From Adiantum capillus-veneris (taxonomy: Eukaryota; Streptophyta; Polypodiopsida; Polypodiales; Pteridaceae), in contig CM043971.1 in NCBI GenBank assembly GCA_014529385.2, positions 95,209,840 through 95,273,839 on the forward strand: 64,000 nucleotides of DNA, read 5' to 3'. This document shows positions 22,608-34,120 of this stretch, piece after piece. Numbering within the stretch: the stretch's first letter is position 1; every line of letters starts with the position of its first letter. The translations under genes were made by a program, and so were the position numbers. The notes beneath the pieces are model-generated. The model saw nothing but the letters and a program-made list of their open reading frames with translations. It was not told where the DNA came from and searched no databases.

Positions 22608-23280
22608 GTGATTTTTTTCTTACAGGAGATTCAGTATTTAGGCCACATTATCTCTCGAGATGGCATCCAAATGGATCCATCAAAGCTAGAGGTAATAAAA
22701 GTATGGCCTAATCCAAGGAATCAGCATGAACTAAGAAGCTTTATAGGTATGTGTGCATACTATAGACGCTTCATAGAAAAGTTCTCACAAATCACGGGAC
22801 CATTACATTACCTAACAAAGAAAAATGTTAGGTATATGTGGTCCACCAAGGAGAACAATGCTTTCAAAAAGCTTAAAGAAAAGATTATCTCTCAACATAT
22901 GCTTACACTACCGAATCTCTCAAAGCCATTTGAGGTCCAATGTGACGCTTTTGGTGATTGCCTTGGAGCTTTTTTGCTTCAAGAAGGGCACACCATAGCC
23001 TATGAAAGTTGAAAGCTCGACCCTGTTGAGCAAGCTCTAGGCATATATGAGAAGGAACTCTTAGCAGTTCTACAAAGCTCTAGATTTGTGGAAGCATTAT
23101 TTACTGGGGACTCCTTTCATTCTGCAAATGGATCACCAAAGCTTTAAGTACTTCATGACATAAACCAAGCTCTCCAACAAACAAATGAGGTGGGAAGATT
23201 TCCTTTCGCAATTTCATTTTCATATTGCTCACATTGCTAGCAAGAATAATCAAGTAGCCAATGCACTCTCAAGATGACCG
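22608..23280 (+). pseudogene. X1 RT thumb and RNase H
   Basis: FLQEIQYLGHIISRDGIQMD and RSFIGMCAYYRRFIEKF (22608-22800) are the RT thumb/connection. FEVQCDAFGDCLGAFLLQEG begins RNase H (from about 22930), where the first catalytic Asp is kept. It ends near 23275 with a degraded VANALSR motif. Stops occur near 23010 and 23145. Confidence 0.8.
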
Positions 23281-23283
23281 AGA

Positions 23284-24290
23284 GTGAATACAATATCCAT
23301 AGCAACTCACAATGATCTATCTTCTATGATAGATGAGTACGCTATTGATCCCGATTTAAGAGATGTGATTTCAGCCCTTGCACTAAGGAAGACGGAAGAA
23401 CCATTTACCCTACAAGATGGTTATCTTCTCTATGGCAATAGACTATGCGTTACTAACTCACTCCGTGAGAAAGTAATGTATGAATCTCATGCTCCTCCTT
23501 ATGCGGGGCATGGGGGGATTCAGTCTGCCCTAAAAGGGATAGAAACATATTTCTATTGGCCTACCATGAAAGCAAACATACAAGAGTATGTTTCAAAATG
23601 TGTGGTATGCTAAAATACGAAGTTTGATAGAGGGAAGCAACCTGGATTGCTGCAACCTTTTCCAATCCCTAATTCACCATGGGAGAGCATATCCATGGAT
23701 TTTATCTTTGGATTGCCCAAGTTTATCCATGGGAATATAAGAATGTGGATGATAGTAGACAGGTTTAGCAAACAAGCACATTTCATACCAAATGGCAACC
23801 CCCTTTATATCACAAATCTTCAAGTACCACGGCTTGCCAATGTCCATAGTGTTGGATAGAGATCCTAGAATGACCAGTAATTTTTGGAAGGGTCTCTTTG
23901 AGAATTTAGGTACAAGGCTAAACTTCTCTTCGGCCTAACATCCCCAAACAGAAGGCCAAAGTGAAATAGCTAGCCTATCCATTCTTGATCTACTAAAATC
24001 TTATGTCATAGAAGTAGACCAAAAGTCCCAATGGGAGAAGTACTTACCCTTAGTGGAGTATTCTTACAATAACATTGTACATAATTCCACAGGAAAAGCA
24101 CCTTTTGAGGTGATAGAGGGAAGATCAAAAAGTCCCCTGCTACTCAAGGTAAATGGGAAGATCTTCGGTGCAGATGAATATAGCCCAGACCTACAAGAAT
24201 CTTTCCAAAATATTAAGGATGCTATATCCATCTCTCAGCAAAGGCAAAAGGCTAATGTTGTGATAAGCACAGAAGAGCCCTAGCCTTTAA
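23284..24290 (+). pseudogene. X1 integrase, finger plus degraded core
   Basis: ORF 23284-23613 contains the H2C2 finger (HAPPYAGHGGIQSA, YWPTMKANIQEYVSKCVVC). After a stop the core continues with ISMDFIFGLPK and MIVDRFSKQAHFIP; the second Asp region is near 23862-23885 in another frame; NNIVHNSTGKAPFEVIEGR is at about 24070-24130. The segment is cut at 24290 by a TTAA-flanked insertion and resumes at 25611. Confidence 0.8.
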
Positions 24291-25606
24291 CACTAGTTTG
24301 GTACCAAAACAGGACACTTTAAGTGTCCTTTTTTAACAAATTTAAATTAAATGCTGCTTGCATTAGACGGTTTATTTAAGAAAACCTTCTTGATATGCTT
24401 AAATATGTTAGCTAGAGGGTCTTTTAAAAATATAACCTTGTATTTTAGAATCTATCATGATCAAGAACTATACACATCAAGTTGACCCTCATAAGACTAC
24501 GATTGACGCTTTGAAGGAATCACCTTTATAAGCTCAAGAAAAAATGAAGTGACCTTGTAGAAAATTTTAGGTGACTCTTTCACAATTTTGCTATAGATAA
24601 TTGAAAGTTTCATGTGCAAAAACATTGACTTTGGTGTATATAAAGTAATGGAATGTTTCATGTGTTTGATATGGTCATTTCAAGCATATCGTTGTATACA
24701 AAGAAAAATATGTTTCTGGTGTATTTGTGAGTTTTAGAAAGTGATACACTGCTTTCCCTTTCCATTGATCCTCAAGGTGGAAAGTAGAAGGGCTTTAATA
24801 TGCAACAATTATTGGATCATTTCAAAAATTCAAAACCGCATAAGAGAAAACTTTCATATTTTCATTCTTGAGACATAAGCATTCAAAACCTCAAATAATA
24901 TCAAACTTTCCATGTAGATCAACTAAATGTATCAAAGTACGTGGTACATACACAATTGAGGTGCCTAGAACCTTGGTTTCAATGTTATTATCGAGAACTC
25001 AAGATTTTCAAGAGTTTTTGCATGATAAAGAATTCAAGATAGAGTTCAAGCAATGAGATTTAAGTGAGTTAGAAAGTCCAAAAAATACGTAGTTTCTTGG
25101 TTTTAACATATAAAGTCATTTGTAGTTGTCAAATTGCACTAGAATAGTACCAATTTCATGAGGGGGCCTTTGGAAGACCAAAATTATGCTCTTATTCAGC
25201 ACGTACTCAAGTATGAAATTATGTCTATAGCTTGCATGTGACTTGAAAACTTATCTTTGAAGTGCATTCCATTGTTTTGTAACACTAAGTGATAACACTT
25301 GGATTTTATAAACCTAAAAAAGGCCATCTCTACAAAAATATATAATAGTTTTATGATATTTTTGGCAAAACAGCTTGAAATTTTACTAAAATTTATGTCT
25401 TAGAACTTACCAAAATTCTCTCCATACAAATTGTATTTTGATATGGATAAAAATCAAGTGTTTTCTTTCCCTCATAACCAATCTATGGTAGAAGCAAGGT
25501 GTAAAAAACTTCTTTCTAGCTTGACAAATAAATTGCCAAAACTTGGTAGAAAAACAGGACACTTTAGTGTCTCAGGACACTTAAGTGTCCAATTACAGAA
25601 CTAGTG
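24291..25606. mobile_element. TTAA-flanked MITE-like element, non-coding
   Basis: 1316 bp flanked by TTAA at 24287-24290 and 25607-25610. Terminal inverted repeats are CACTAGTT and AACTAGTG. Just inside each end is a short palindrome around TTTAA or TTAA: GGACACTTTAAGTGTCC at the left and GGACACTTAAGTGTCC at the right. The interior is AT-rich with no credible ORF. Removing the element and one TTAA restores frame continuity between the X1 integrase and the following segment. A TTAA target suggests a piggyBac-like or Harbinger-type source; the TIR starts CACTA, but a 3-bp TSD does not fit. Confidence 0.75.
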
Positions 25607-25610
25607 TTAA

Positions 25611-26045
25611 ACAAAATGATTAGGTCTTGCTTAAGTTTCCCAAGCTCGATTAAGGCACACAACGGGCAAGAATCCTATGGGACACCAAACGTACTATGCT
25701 AAGTTAGCAAAAAGGTACTATGGTCCCTTCCAAATTCTTAGACCAATCAATGAGATGGCCTATCAACTCAAGTTTCCTAGCCATTGGCTCATACACAATG
25801 CTTTCCACGTGAGCCTACTAAAACCTTACAAAGGAGAGCCACCTCAAGAAGCAATTATTGAAGACCCACCAGAGATCGCGGACCAAGAAGAGGTGTTGCA
25901 GTCCAAGTCCATTCTCCGACATGAAGACAAGGTATTATGAGATGGTAAGACTATCCGATGATATCTTATCAAGTTTAAAAATTATCCTTTTGAAGATGCT
26001 AGATGGATGCAAGGCATACAATTAAAGGATAACATAAATCTTGTC
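25611..26045 (+). pseudogene. X1 integrase C-terminus and chromodomain
   Basis: 25677-25860 carries the GPY/F-like integrase tail (LAKRYYGPFQILRPI) and HNAFHVSLLKPYKGEPP, as in plant chromoviruses. A chromodomain follows: SKSILRHEDKVL, a stop at 25938-25940, then YLIKFKNYPFEDARWMQ (about 25965-26013) with the aromatic residues expected for binding methylated histone. Chromodomains steer integration towards heterochromatin. Stops at 25938 and elsewhere inactivate this copy. Confidence 0.8.
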
Positions 26046-26410
26046 AATGCTTACAATGATTCCATAGAGTAAGAAAATGTAAATATGTATAAATGAACAA
26101 ATTTTTTGTCTTATAAGACTCTCTTTTTCTTTATTGTGCGCACATGTTAATGAGTATGCATGCTTAGGATCATGTTTGTGGAGATGGCGTCTCCCGAACA
26201 CCAAGTAGAGCTTCTAACTCTACTATGGAAGATTGACACAGACTAATGTGCAGACATGCTTGCGGCCGCTAACGCTCTCAAGCACCAAATGGACTAGTCA
26301 TCCATTCTGGGATGATGTCACAGGGTAAAATAGGGGTCCTCTACCTGCTAGATAACGGACTAATGACTAGGATTTTTCTTCTCTACCTCATAGTAAAGGA
26401 CAACTATGAT

Positions 26411-26426
26411 TTCAAGAGAGAGGTAA
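26411..26426 (+). promoter_or_regulatory. X1 polypurine tract
   Basis: Purine-rich AAGAGAGAGG ending 3 bp before the 3' LTR start at 26427. Confidence 0.65.
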
Positions 26427-27325
26427 TGTCATAAAAACTAATATCTAATACTCCCAAATGATTTTCTCATGTTAAACTGATCATTTAATATGGGGAAGTA
26501 CCAAGGGAGTAAAAGCTAAATATTGGTAAAGCTGCCAGACCGGTTTTTGTCAGGGATCCAAAGGAGGGAAATTAGGGATCCAAGGGGGAACAGTCTGCAA
26601 AAGAGCAATGTGCTTCAATGGGGCTTAAAAGACCTAAGGTTCAGCTCCATTAAGACTTCCATAGGCTAAGGTTCCTAATTTTTTATTCAATTGTCCAAAG
26701 GCCAATGTAGGGAAAAATTGGATGGTCATGGAAAGACTAAAATGTCTTCCCACATCCCTAGGAAGGAGGGGAGATCCCATATTGTAGGGCATGAGAGAGA
26801 AACACACACACACACACACACACTCAAAGGATCCCCCTTTACACAAAGAGAATATTGGACACATGTCAAGCTCCTAGGCCAGTTGCCCCCAACCTCCCCT
26901 CAAATCCTATTGGATGGCCATAGAGGTGGACCAATGAGAATTAGGCTTGAGAAAATTTAGTCTAATCAACTTAAAAATTCTTGATAAAAGAACCAATAGA
27001 AATTAAGCTCCCTAGAAGACTATTAGACAGTGTACCAAGGGGTCCAATGAGCATTCAGCAACCTAATGGCTTGCCTGATTCCTATTGGCCAGAAGACTAA
27101 GAGGTCCAATCAGAGTTTAATTGAATTATTTAAATACCTAAAGCTCTCACAAAACGGGAAAAGGGAGATTCATGTCACAAGGCTAGCAATTATGCTTCTA
27201 ATTTATGATCGGGCTAAGCTTTACAGGGGCCAATGGGATGCCAGCATGAGAAATTAGCAAGAGGGGTCGACCAAGATGAGTCGACCAAGATGAGAGAGAA
27301 GGTTGCATTTTATGCTAACTCATTG

Positions 27326-27361
<36 letters not shown>

Positions 27362-28048
27362 CTCATGTGTGAAAGAAGAACTCCATCTCCTTCTCCAAGC
27401 ATTGAGAAGTAGAGGCCTACACCAACAACTCTTGGCTATGGAATGCAAATCCAACCAAGAGCCAAGCTTCAATGGAATGCTCATCTCCTCTACCATGATA
27501 ATTACTAAGCTAAGCTATGCTATTAGAGTGATTATGTGAGGAGAATACTTCTTTCTCATAAGATACCTCTTCTTCCTCTCAATCTATCCTCATTCCCTGC
27601 TAGCTCTCACCATTTTTGAAGGTGTGTGAGGTGTTGGGACTAAGGCTAGGGACACTAGGTGTGTTTTTCAAGAATAATTTGGAGTATGAAGCTTCCATCT
27701 TCATTACACCAACTATAATAAAAGCTTGATAAAATCTTTTATCTTTTATCAAGTAACACAAAGATTGTATTGTACAATAGTCTCCTTTGATGGGAGAAGC
27801 TATAATACAAAGCCTTTATGGAGGGGGGGGCGGCTCCATGTAAATCCGGTCCTCAACTGTTGTCAATTGTTCTATTTCTCTCTCTTTTCAAGTATTGTCA
27901 ATGCAAAATAAGCTAGGTGTAAATTACTATGTTGCTTTCTCAATTAAGTACTCTCTCTATGCTCATTAGGAACTTGTTCTTAATGAAATGCTCACAGTAT
28001 GTTATCAATTTCCGCTACACACAAGTTACTAGTGCATTAAATGTTACA
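26427..28048 (+). repeat. X1 3' LTR
   Basis: About 1622 bp. Longer than the 5' copy because of expanded CA runs (26802-26823 and 27329-27362) and a short insertion near 27720-27745. Ends ATGTTACA. Confidence 0.9.
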
Positions 28049-28720
28049 AGTGTCTTCCTCTGCCATCTCTTCTTCTTCCTTGTCGCTTTCTGTAGTTCTT
28101 GCTACAGTAGCTCTTTCATGATTGGGGACATTGACTAGTCTTGTCCTCAACCTTGTTGCCACTCGTGGAGATCTAGTATGCATTTCTTCTTCATCAACAG
28201 TCTTGTTCAATAGCCATAGATTTTGCTCTAGGGAAAGTGGTAGATACTCTGTCTAGCCTATAGCATGCTAAACAATCAGTGTTAACACTTCTGGAGCTCC
28301 CAAGAAGGTGATGTTCTTTGGCCTTTTCACATGAGTGAGAGTTGTGTGAATATATCGGGCGTGGTCTACTTTTGTTACTCATTCTCTCTTAGAGGCTTGT
28401 GTGAATGTGGAAGCCATGGCATAATTTGAAACTATGTACTTGGGAGGTCTTTTAGCAGTGAAATGAAAGTGCTAATGATAGAGCCAAAGTGCCCACTCTA
28501 TCTCTCTTTCCTTTAGATCTGAGAAAGAGGTTGACAGACTGGTGAAAATGTCAGTTGTGGGCAACCCTCGATCTCTCATGGGTTTTCCTCCTCTTTGTAG
28601 CTTTAGGGCTTCAACAACCTGGTCCTCTGTGATGTGCACCTCTATTGGAGAGTCATTCAAATTTGATATGATTAATGGAAACCATCTCCAAGAAGGATGA
28701 AAATTCAAACCAAACACCCC
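28049..28720 (-). pseudogene. Unrecognised minus-strand coding remnant
   Basis: ORF 28472-28717 (-, 81 codons) has balanced amino-acid usage (SPIEVHITEDQVVEALKLQR). Coding-like frames continue to lower coordinates with stops (28194-28382) to the X1 insertion point, where a Glu-rich segment abuts X1. The matching strand left of X1 (15330-15150) is Lys/Glu-rich, so X1 probably split one older gene or element ORF. I do not recognise the protein. Confidence 0.35.
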
Positions 28721-28729
28721 ATGTTCGAT

Positions 28730-29370
28730 ACAAAGGATGATGATCCTCGGGCTAGCTTAGAACATCTGTATCACCAAGAAGAACATCAACAAGAGTAGGC
28801 CAAGGCACAAGAAGAAGATTATACACCACCTAGAGAGGACTCACCTAAAGAACAAGTTGACCCTGCTGAAGAGGTTCCACACTTCTCTCCTCCAAGTGGA
28901 CCACCACAACCAGAAGAAACCACTCCCATTGCTAGCAATATGGAATGAGGATAAGAACTACCCAAAGAAACTACCAATGAGCAAGTGAATGAACCAGCTA
29001 TCCCAATAGAGATACCAAGTACTCAAGCCCACCAACCAGATGAGCCAATCACAACAGAGGCTCATGACACATCAATGGATCAACCTGAAGCAAGAAACAC
29101 GAGAAGGTTGGAGAGCCTGGAGGACATAGATGAATATGCCTAGTATGCACATGATGTGGTGGACAAAATGAAAGATGAGATCTATGCTTGCCACCAACAT
29201 CTCCATAGCTTGTATAAGCGAATGCGGCTCTCATATGAAAGGCTCGACATGGCCAATGTTTCTGTCAAATCATACAAAGAATCCATGGAATTCAAAGACA
29301 AGGAACTGGTTGAACTAACTACAAATTCAACAGTGGATTTGAAATCTCTCCAGACAAGGAATCAATAGCA
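28730..29370 (+). pseudogene. Pro/Glu-rich coding remnant with coiled-coil-like tail
   Basis: The plus strand reads as a low-stop frame rich in P, E and Q (about 28760-29140). ORF 29156-29368 follows, with a helical charged stretch (MKDEIYACHQHLHSLYKRMR, then heptad-like K/E/L). At least two stops interrupt it. Such Pro/Glu regions plus a coiled coil occur in retrotransposon ORFs and in host proteins; no assignment is possible. Confidence 0.35.
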
Positions 29371-29542
29371 AGAGCAACAAGTTACAATAGAGGACGGTTA
29401 TGGGGCAAGCCCAACAAAGCAAGATTTGGAGCAAGCTTTGTTTTTTTTTTATCCCACCACCACTACCTCCCATTGCCTCCCCTTAGCACCCATTACCACC
29501 ACCACCCATTGCCACCCCTCCCTCTAGTGGAGTAGCCAAGGA

Positions 29543-29663
<121 letters not shown>

Positions 29664-29664
29664 G

Positions 29665-29960
29665 CTATGAAAAATCTACCTCAAAAGCCACCTCTAGGGC
29701 TTCACAATCCACTTTTTCTTCATCCGATAGACCATCGTACCATTTTCTCTCTTTTCCATGAACCAGGAGTGGGAACACCTGCACCGCGCCTTCTTCCCTA
29801 GACAAGCTTCTCTTGAGCAAAAACAATCCATAATCTTGGAGGCAAGTTTTTTCATCTTCAATCCCATTGAAAATGGGAAAACCAAACCATGCCATCTCTA
29901 GCAGAACATGCTCTTCAAAGGCCGCACCTTTGGCATCGCCAAATCCACCACTTTGACTTT
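29665..29960 (-). pseudogene. Retrotransposon gag fragment
   Basis: The minus-strand frame contains FPIFNGIEDEKTCLQDY, FPLLVHGKERKWYDGL and FEVDFS, the pattern of the retrotransposon Gag capsid domain (conserved W-Y/F after a Gly-Lys patch, then a W/L-x-x-x-F-x-x-x-F end). It is cut on its 3' side by the CT tract. Which element it came from is unclear; the nearby minus-strand chromovirus fragment has the same orientation. Confidence 0.5.
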
Positions 29961-30146
29961 AAATAGGAGCATCAATGTACTCCTCAATGGGGGCACTAGA
30001 ATATGGAGAGGGGGAATGGGGGAACACACCCGGAACACAAACATATTGCCTCTCTATAGCCCAGGATATATACATCACTCCAATCCACTAGAGTTCACCT
30101 TTGAAACACTACACAATCCACAAGCAAACCATCATTTGCACATAAC

Positions 30147-30644
30147 ATGACAGACACACGCATTGAGAGAGCACCACGCTGCACTCACATTCCATTGTTT
30201 TCCATCTCTACCCTCTCACCACACACACCAATGCTTTGTCTCACTATCTCTACAGACAAGAACCGTCGGTTCAAGTGGGCACAAAATTCCACAAGCCGAC
30301 ACCGTGGGCAAAAGACAAGAGCACAAAAAAGAGAAGGGGGGAAGGGGAGAATTGGCACCAGCACGAGGCAATGTAGTCTTTACTTCATAACAAAACATTG
30401 TTTACACAGGTACGAGCGGAAAAACATGGCCGGCTTGGCAAACAATACACCATCCAAAGCTTTCCTTCTTAAAAAACCATGGGGTCAAGCCCTTGTTGGC
30501 TCCCCACTGCTCCATTGGCTTCACAACACATTTTTATTGGCGGGCACACTCTTTCGAGGGAATAGACTTCCAAAAGTACCTCTTGGTCTCTCCAAAGAAG
30601 ACCCACTGGTTAGCAAAGAGACTACCAGACAACCCTTAAAATGA
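30147..30644 (+). other. Unrecognised 165-codon ORF
   Basis: Open from ATG 30147 to 30644. Composition is Thr/Arg/Lys-rich with no domain, signal peptide or repeat that I recognise. It lies in low-complexity CA-rich DNA and may be fortuitous. Confidence 0.2.
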
Positions 30645-30649
30645 ATGAA

Positions 30650-31579
30650 AAATGTGTTTTTATTGAGCTTCCCATACTTTTTTAGCAACTTGAGCTCAAT
30701 TGGTCCATTCTCATGCTTGACTTAGCAACTTTAGACAAGATTGTACCCCTTGGTTGACTTGATCCACTTCTCTGCCTTCACTGAGCCCCCCTGGCACTAG
30801 CGTTAGCGCTAGTGCCTAGCCTCATTTCCCTTCAAAAGTACGGGGGCCCCAAGGGCCATGTGAGCCCGCCCCTTAGTGGGCGCCTACCACGTCACCAACC
30901 ACAACTCAGCACCGTCAACGGTAGCTTGCACCATCATCGACTACTACATGCCAAAACCACATCAAATCCACCATTTCCGCCTCGTGCGTGCGCACGCAGC
31001 ACCCGATAGAGCTCCACCATAGCCATGCTACAAGGGGATCTTCCCTTCCCTTCGATACACCACATATGGTACACGTTTTAAGTTAAATACCCTACCCTCT
31101 ACCTCATATGCCCCTATATCGATTTATTAATTGCCATGTGGTGCTCTCCAGGCGCTCTACCCCCTTGTGCTCCAAATAACTTTTAAAAAAGTACTTTTTT
31201 CCCAGTTCCTTTCAATGCCTTCCAGTTTGGTTCTCATAGTTCCAATCCCCACCCTCTAAAGCCTTGATTGGAGTTAATGTTGTTGGACTTGCTCTACCTT
31301 AATCTTGGCGTACTTTGACTTTATCTTGACACCAAACAACACGCACAAAATTGGCAAAAAATCATATGTGCACCCTTTTCTGGCATCTTCCACCAACTCG
31401 TGACTGGCATATCTTGATCATCATGACTCCATGCGAAGAGCGATCATTTTCATCTCCACATGATGTGCCCTACCTTCTAGAACCCTGTCAGACCCATTAT
31501 GCATCATGCTAGTGTAAATCATCGTACGAGTGATAATCCCTGCTACAAATGCTTTCATTATAGCTGCTAGGTCGGGGCT
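30650..31579. other. Gene-free stretch with a 24-bp inverted repeat
   Basis: No coding trace. The one structured site is 30793-30816: arms GGCACTAGCG and CGCTAGTGCC around TTAG. A CG-rich patch follows around 30835-31010. Confidence 0.5.
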
Positions 31580-31589
31580 CAAGAGATGG

Positions 31590-32290
31590 ATATAGCCTCC
31601 TTAATCTTTTGAAAAGGTTCTTGTAGGTCACGGCTATACTCATCAGCATGGCGAAGATCTTCCCATGTACTTTGAGTAGCAAGGGACTTTTAGGTCTTCC
31701 CTCAATTATCTCAAAAGGTGCTTTTCCCGTAGAAGTATGTACAATATTATTGTAGGCATATTCTACAAGAGGTAAGTACTTTTCCCATTGTGAGCGTTGA
31801 TCTACTTCGGTAACATAAGTCTTGAGTAGATCGAATATTGTAAGATTGGCTATCTCACTTTGGCCATCCGTTTGTGGTGATAGGCCGAAGAGAAATTCAA
31901 TCTTGTTCCTAGATTTTCAAAGAGACCTTTCCAAAAATTACTTGTCATTTTAGGATCTCTATCTGACATGATGGATGTTGGTAATCCATGGTGTTTAAAA
32001 ATATGAGATATGAAGAGAGTTTCCATTTGGTGTGCCTTATTGACAGGAATAAAGTGTGCTTGCTTACTAAACCTGTCAGCTATTGTCCATATTCCCGTAT
32101 TCCCATGGATAGACTTGGGTAATCCAAAGATGCAATCCATGGATATATTCTCTAGTGGTGAATTTGGGATAGGCAATGGCTGGAGTAATCCAGGTTGCTT
32201 CCCTCTATCATACTTGGTCTTTTGGCATACTACGCATTTTGAAACATATTCTTGTATGTCCACTTTCATGGTAGGCCAATAGAAATACGT
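31590..32290 (-). pseudogene. Integrase of the minus-strand chromovirus fragment
   Basis: ORF 32269-31850 contains YVSKCVVCQKTKYDRGKQPG (zinc-finger Cys pair), SMDCIFGLPKSIHG (first catalytic Asp), IADRFSKQAHFIP and MSDRDPKMTSNFW (second Asp). The Glu region near 31855 reads HHKRMAKV instead of P-Q-T-D/E-G-Q. The tail continues to about 31585 in shifted frames. It is less damaged than the X1 integrase. Confidence 0.8.
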
Positions 32291-32292
32291 CT

Positions 32293-32890
32293 CTACTCCT
32301 CAAAGAGTAGGTTGAATACCTCTATGCCCCGCATAGGGTGGAGCATGGGATTCATACATAACTTCTCACGAAGGGAATGGGTAACACATAGCCTATTGCA
32401 GTGGAGAAGGTAACCATCCTGCAATGTGAATGGTTCCTCTTTCTTCCCCAAATCAAGGGCTGACATTATGTCTCTAAAGTCAGGGTCAGTAGCATACTCA
32501 TCTATCATAGAGGATAGATCATTGTGAGTAGCTATAGACACCGCATTAACTTTTGGTCGTCGTGAAAGTGCATCGGCCACTTGATTGTGCTTACCAGCAA
32601 TGTGAGCAATATGGAAATTAAATTGCAAAAGAAAATTTTCCCACCTCATTTGTTTGTCGAAAAGCTTGGTTTGCGTCATGAAATACGTGAGACTTTGGTG
32701 GTCGGTTTGAAGAATAAATGGAGTCCCCAATAAATAGTGCTTCCATTTGTCTAGGGCATGTAGAACAGCTAAAAGCTCTTTCTCATAAATTCCCAAGATG
32801 CATTCATCGGTATTGAGCATTTGGCTCTCATATGCTATGGCATACCCTTCTTGAAGCAAAACTGGGTTGTTTATGTTTCTCCAAAGACTT
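32293..32890 (-). pseudogene. RNase H and start of integrase of the minus-strand fragment
   Basis: LLQEGYAIAYESQMLNTDE, YEKELLAVLHALDKWKHYL, LQTDHQSLTYFM and HNQVADALSRRP mark an RNase H retaining its Glu and the second and last Asp positions; the first catalytic Asp falls in the deleted stretch. The N-terminal part of integrase follows, ending in a shifted frame near the Cys pair. Confidence 0.85.
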
Positions 32891-33484
32891 GGAGTAGATG
32901 ATGATATCATCAAAGAACACTCCAGTGAATTTGTGGTAAGGTCTTAAAAAAATTCCCATTAGACGATTGAACGTAGCTGGTGCATTAGTCAAGCCAAAAG
33001 GCATGACTAGATATTCATAAAGACCAAACGTTGTGCGAAACATAGTCTTTAGGATATCTTCATCCACTATCCTTATTTAATGATAGCCACTTTTAAGGTC
33101 AATCCTAGTGAAGTAGATAGAGCCTTGTAGCTTATCAAGCAAGTCTTCTACTCGAGGCACACGAAATCTGTTTTTGATAGTGATATGGTTTAGTGATCGA
33201 TAGTCCACACACATACGGTATGTACCATCTTTCTTTTGCACTAAAAGGACTGGAGAACAAAAGGGAAAGGAAGTAGGCCTCACCATCCCTTTGTCTACCA
33301 ATTTCTGTACTTGCCTCATGATCTCCTCTTGTTGAGCTTGAGAGACTCGATAAGGAGGCTTGTTAGGCGGTGAGCTTCCTGGAAGGAGCTCAATTCGATG
33401 GTCATCATCCCCTGGTTTTGGAGGTAAGTCCATAGGGATATCATTGATGAGCACATCTTGGAATCCTTTTAGAAAATTAGACAA
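32890..33484 (-). pseudogene. Reverse transcriptase of the minus-strand fragment
   Basis: ORF 33484-33077 carries SNFLKGFQDVLINDI, FCSPVLLVQKKDGTYRMCVD and YFTRIDLKSGYH; after one stop, 33067-32828 carries MPFGLTNAPATFNRLM and FFDDIIIYS with the catalytic Asp pair. The junction to RNase H is a deletion (about 32880-32900). Confidence 0.85.
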
Positions 33485-33716
33485 GTATAACTCTTCTTGA
33501 TTCCTACCATTTACATTTGATAAACATTAGGATCTTTTAGAGACTCTTTGACAAATCATGTACGCAGAAACTCATATCTTCATTGATTTATCAAAAGTAC
33601 GAGGATTTAAAAGTGGAATAGTGCGACCACGCTCACTAGCATCTATATACATGTTCTCCCCATTGCATCATTTTTGTCTTTGTTTTTCATGGGCTTCTTT
33701 GTACTAGGCATGCCTT

Positions 33717-33722
<6 letters not shown>

Positions 33723-33780
<58 letters not shown>
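33723..33780. repeat. (GT)n microsatellite
   Basis: About 58 bp of GT. Confidence 0.95.
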
Positions 33781-33781
<1 letters not shown>

Positions 33782-33789
33782 CTCTCTCA

Positions 33790-34080
33790 TCCCCCCTCAT
33801 GTAGGGCTCTCCCCCTCCTTGTAGGGATTAGTATTGACTTTTGTGCCACCTCAAGCCCCTCAAAATTGGGCCTAGTTCTCACGACAAGCTTGGCCCTTAA
33901 GCCCCTCAAGCTTGGGTTGGGTTCTCACCTCAAGTACAATGCTAGCATCTCAATCATGATAAGCATCTCAAGGATCTCAAACACCTCACTCATCAAGCAC
34001 CTCAAGCACCTTAGTCATCAAGCACGACAAGCACCTTAGGCTTGGGTTGGGTTCCCACCTCAAGCTCAGCCCTAGCTTAC
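33790..34080. repeat. Degenerate short repeats (CAAGCACCTCAAG-type)
   Basis: Imperfect reiterations of words such as CACCTCAAG, AAGCACCTTAG and CTTGGGTTGGGTTCTCACC. No coding capacity. E2 is inserted just downstream. Confidence 0.6.
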
Positions 34081-34120
34081 CTAAGGTCAAAGGACTTTTA
34101 CACTAACTATTGGAGGTCTT

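Larger units (their letters stand above)
15337..28048 (+). mobile_element. X1: Ty3 chromovirus with two internal insertions
   Basis: Long LTRs (15337-16835 and 26427-28048), both starting TGTCATAAA and ending ATGTTACA, enclose a primer site, gag, protease, RT, RNase H, integrase and a C-terminal chromodomain on the plus strand. The order and the chromodomain identify a chromovirus. Flanking pentamers are ATTGT (15332-15336) and AGTGT (28049-28053), a TSD with one mismatch. The coding region has many stops. Two later insertions split it: 17933-21492 in the protease and 24291-25606 between integrase and chromodomain. A deleted minus-strand relative lies at 31580-33665. Confidence 0.9.
31580..33665 (-). 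mobile_element. Chromovirus fragment (X1 relative), truncated and internally deleted
   Basis: On the minus strand, from high to low coordinates: end of protease and pre-RT (MYIDAS at about 33650), RT (33484-32890), RNase H (32880-32560) and integrase (32500-31590). It matches X1 from 21752 to about 24230 in order and sequence. There is no LTR on either side, so both ends are truncated. About 400 bp covering the RT thumb/connection is missing between the FFDDIIIYS motif and RNase H. Confidence 0.85.

Noticed and set aside
24291-25606. Calling the MITE-like element a CACTA element because its TIR begins CACTA
   Set aside because: The flanking duplication is TTAA, not 3 bp, and neither subterminal motif arrays nor transposase are present.
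30147-30644. A host gene of 165 codons
   Set aside because: No recognisable domain, biased composition and no splice or conservation evidence.
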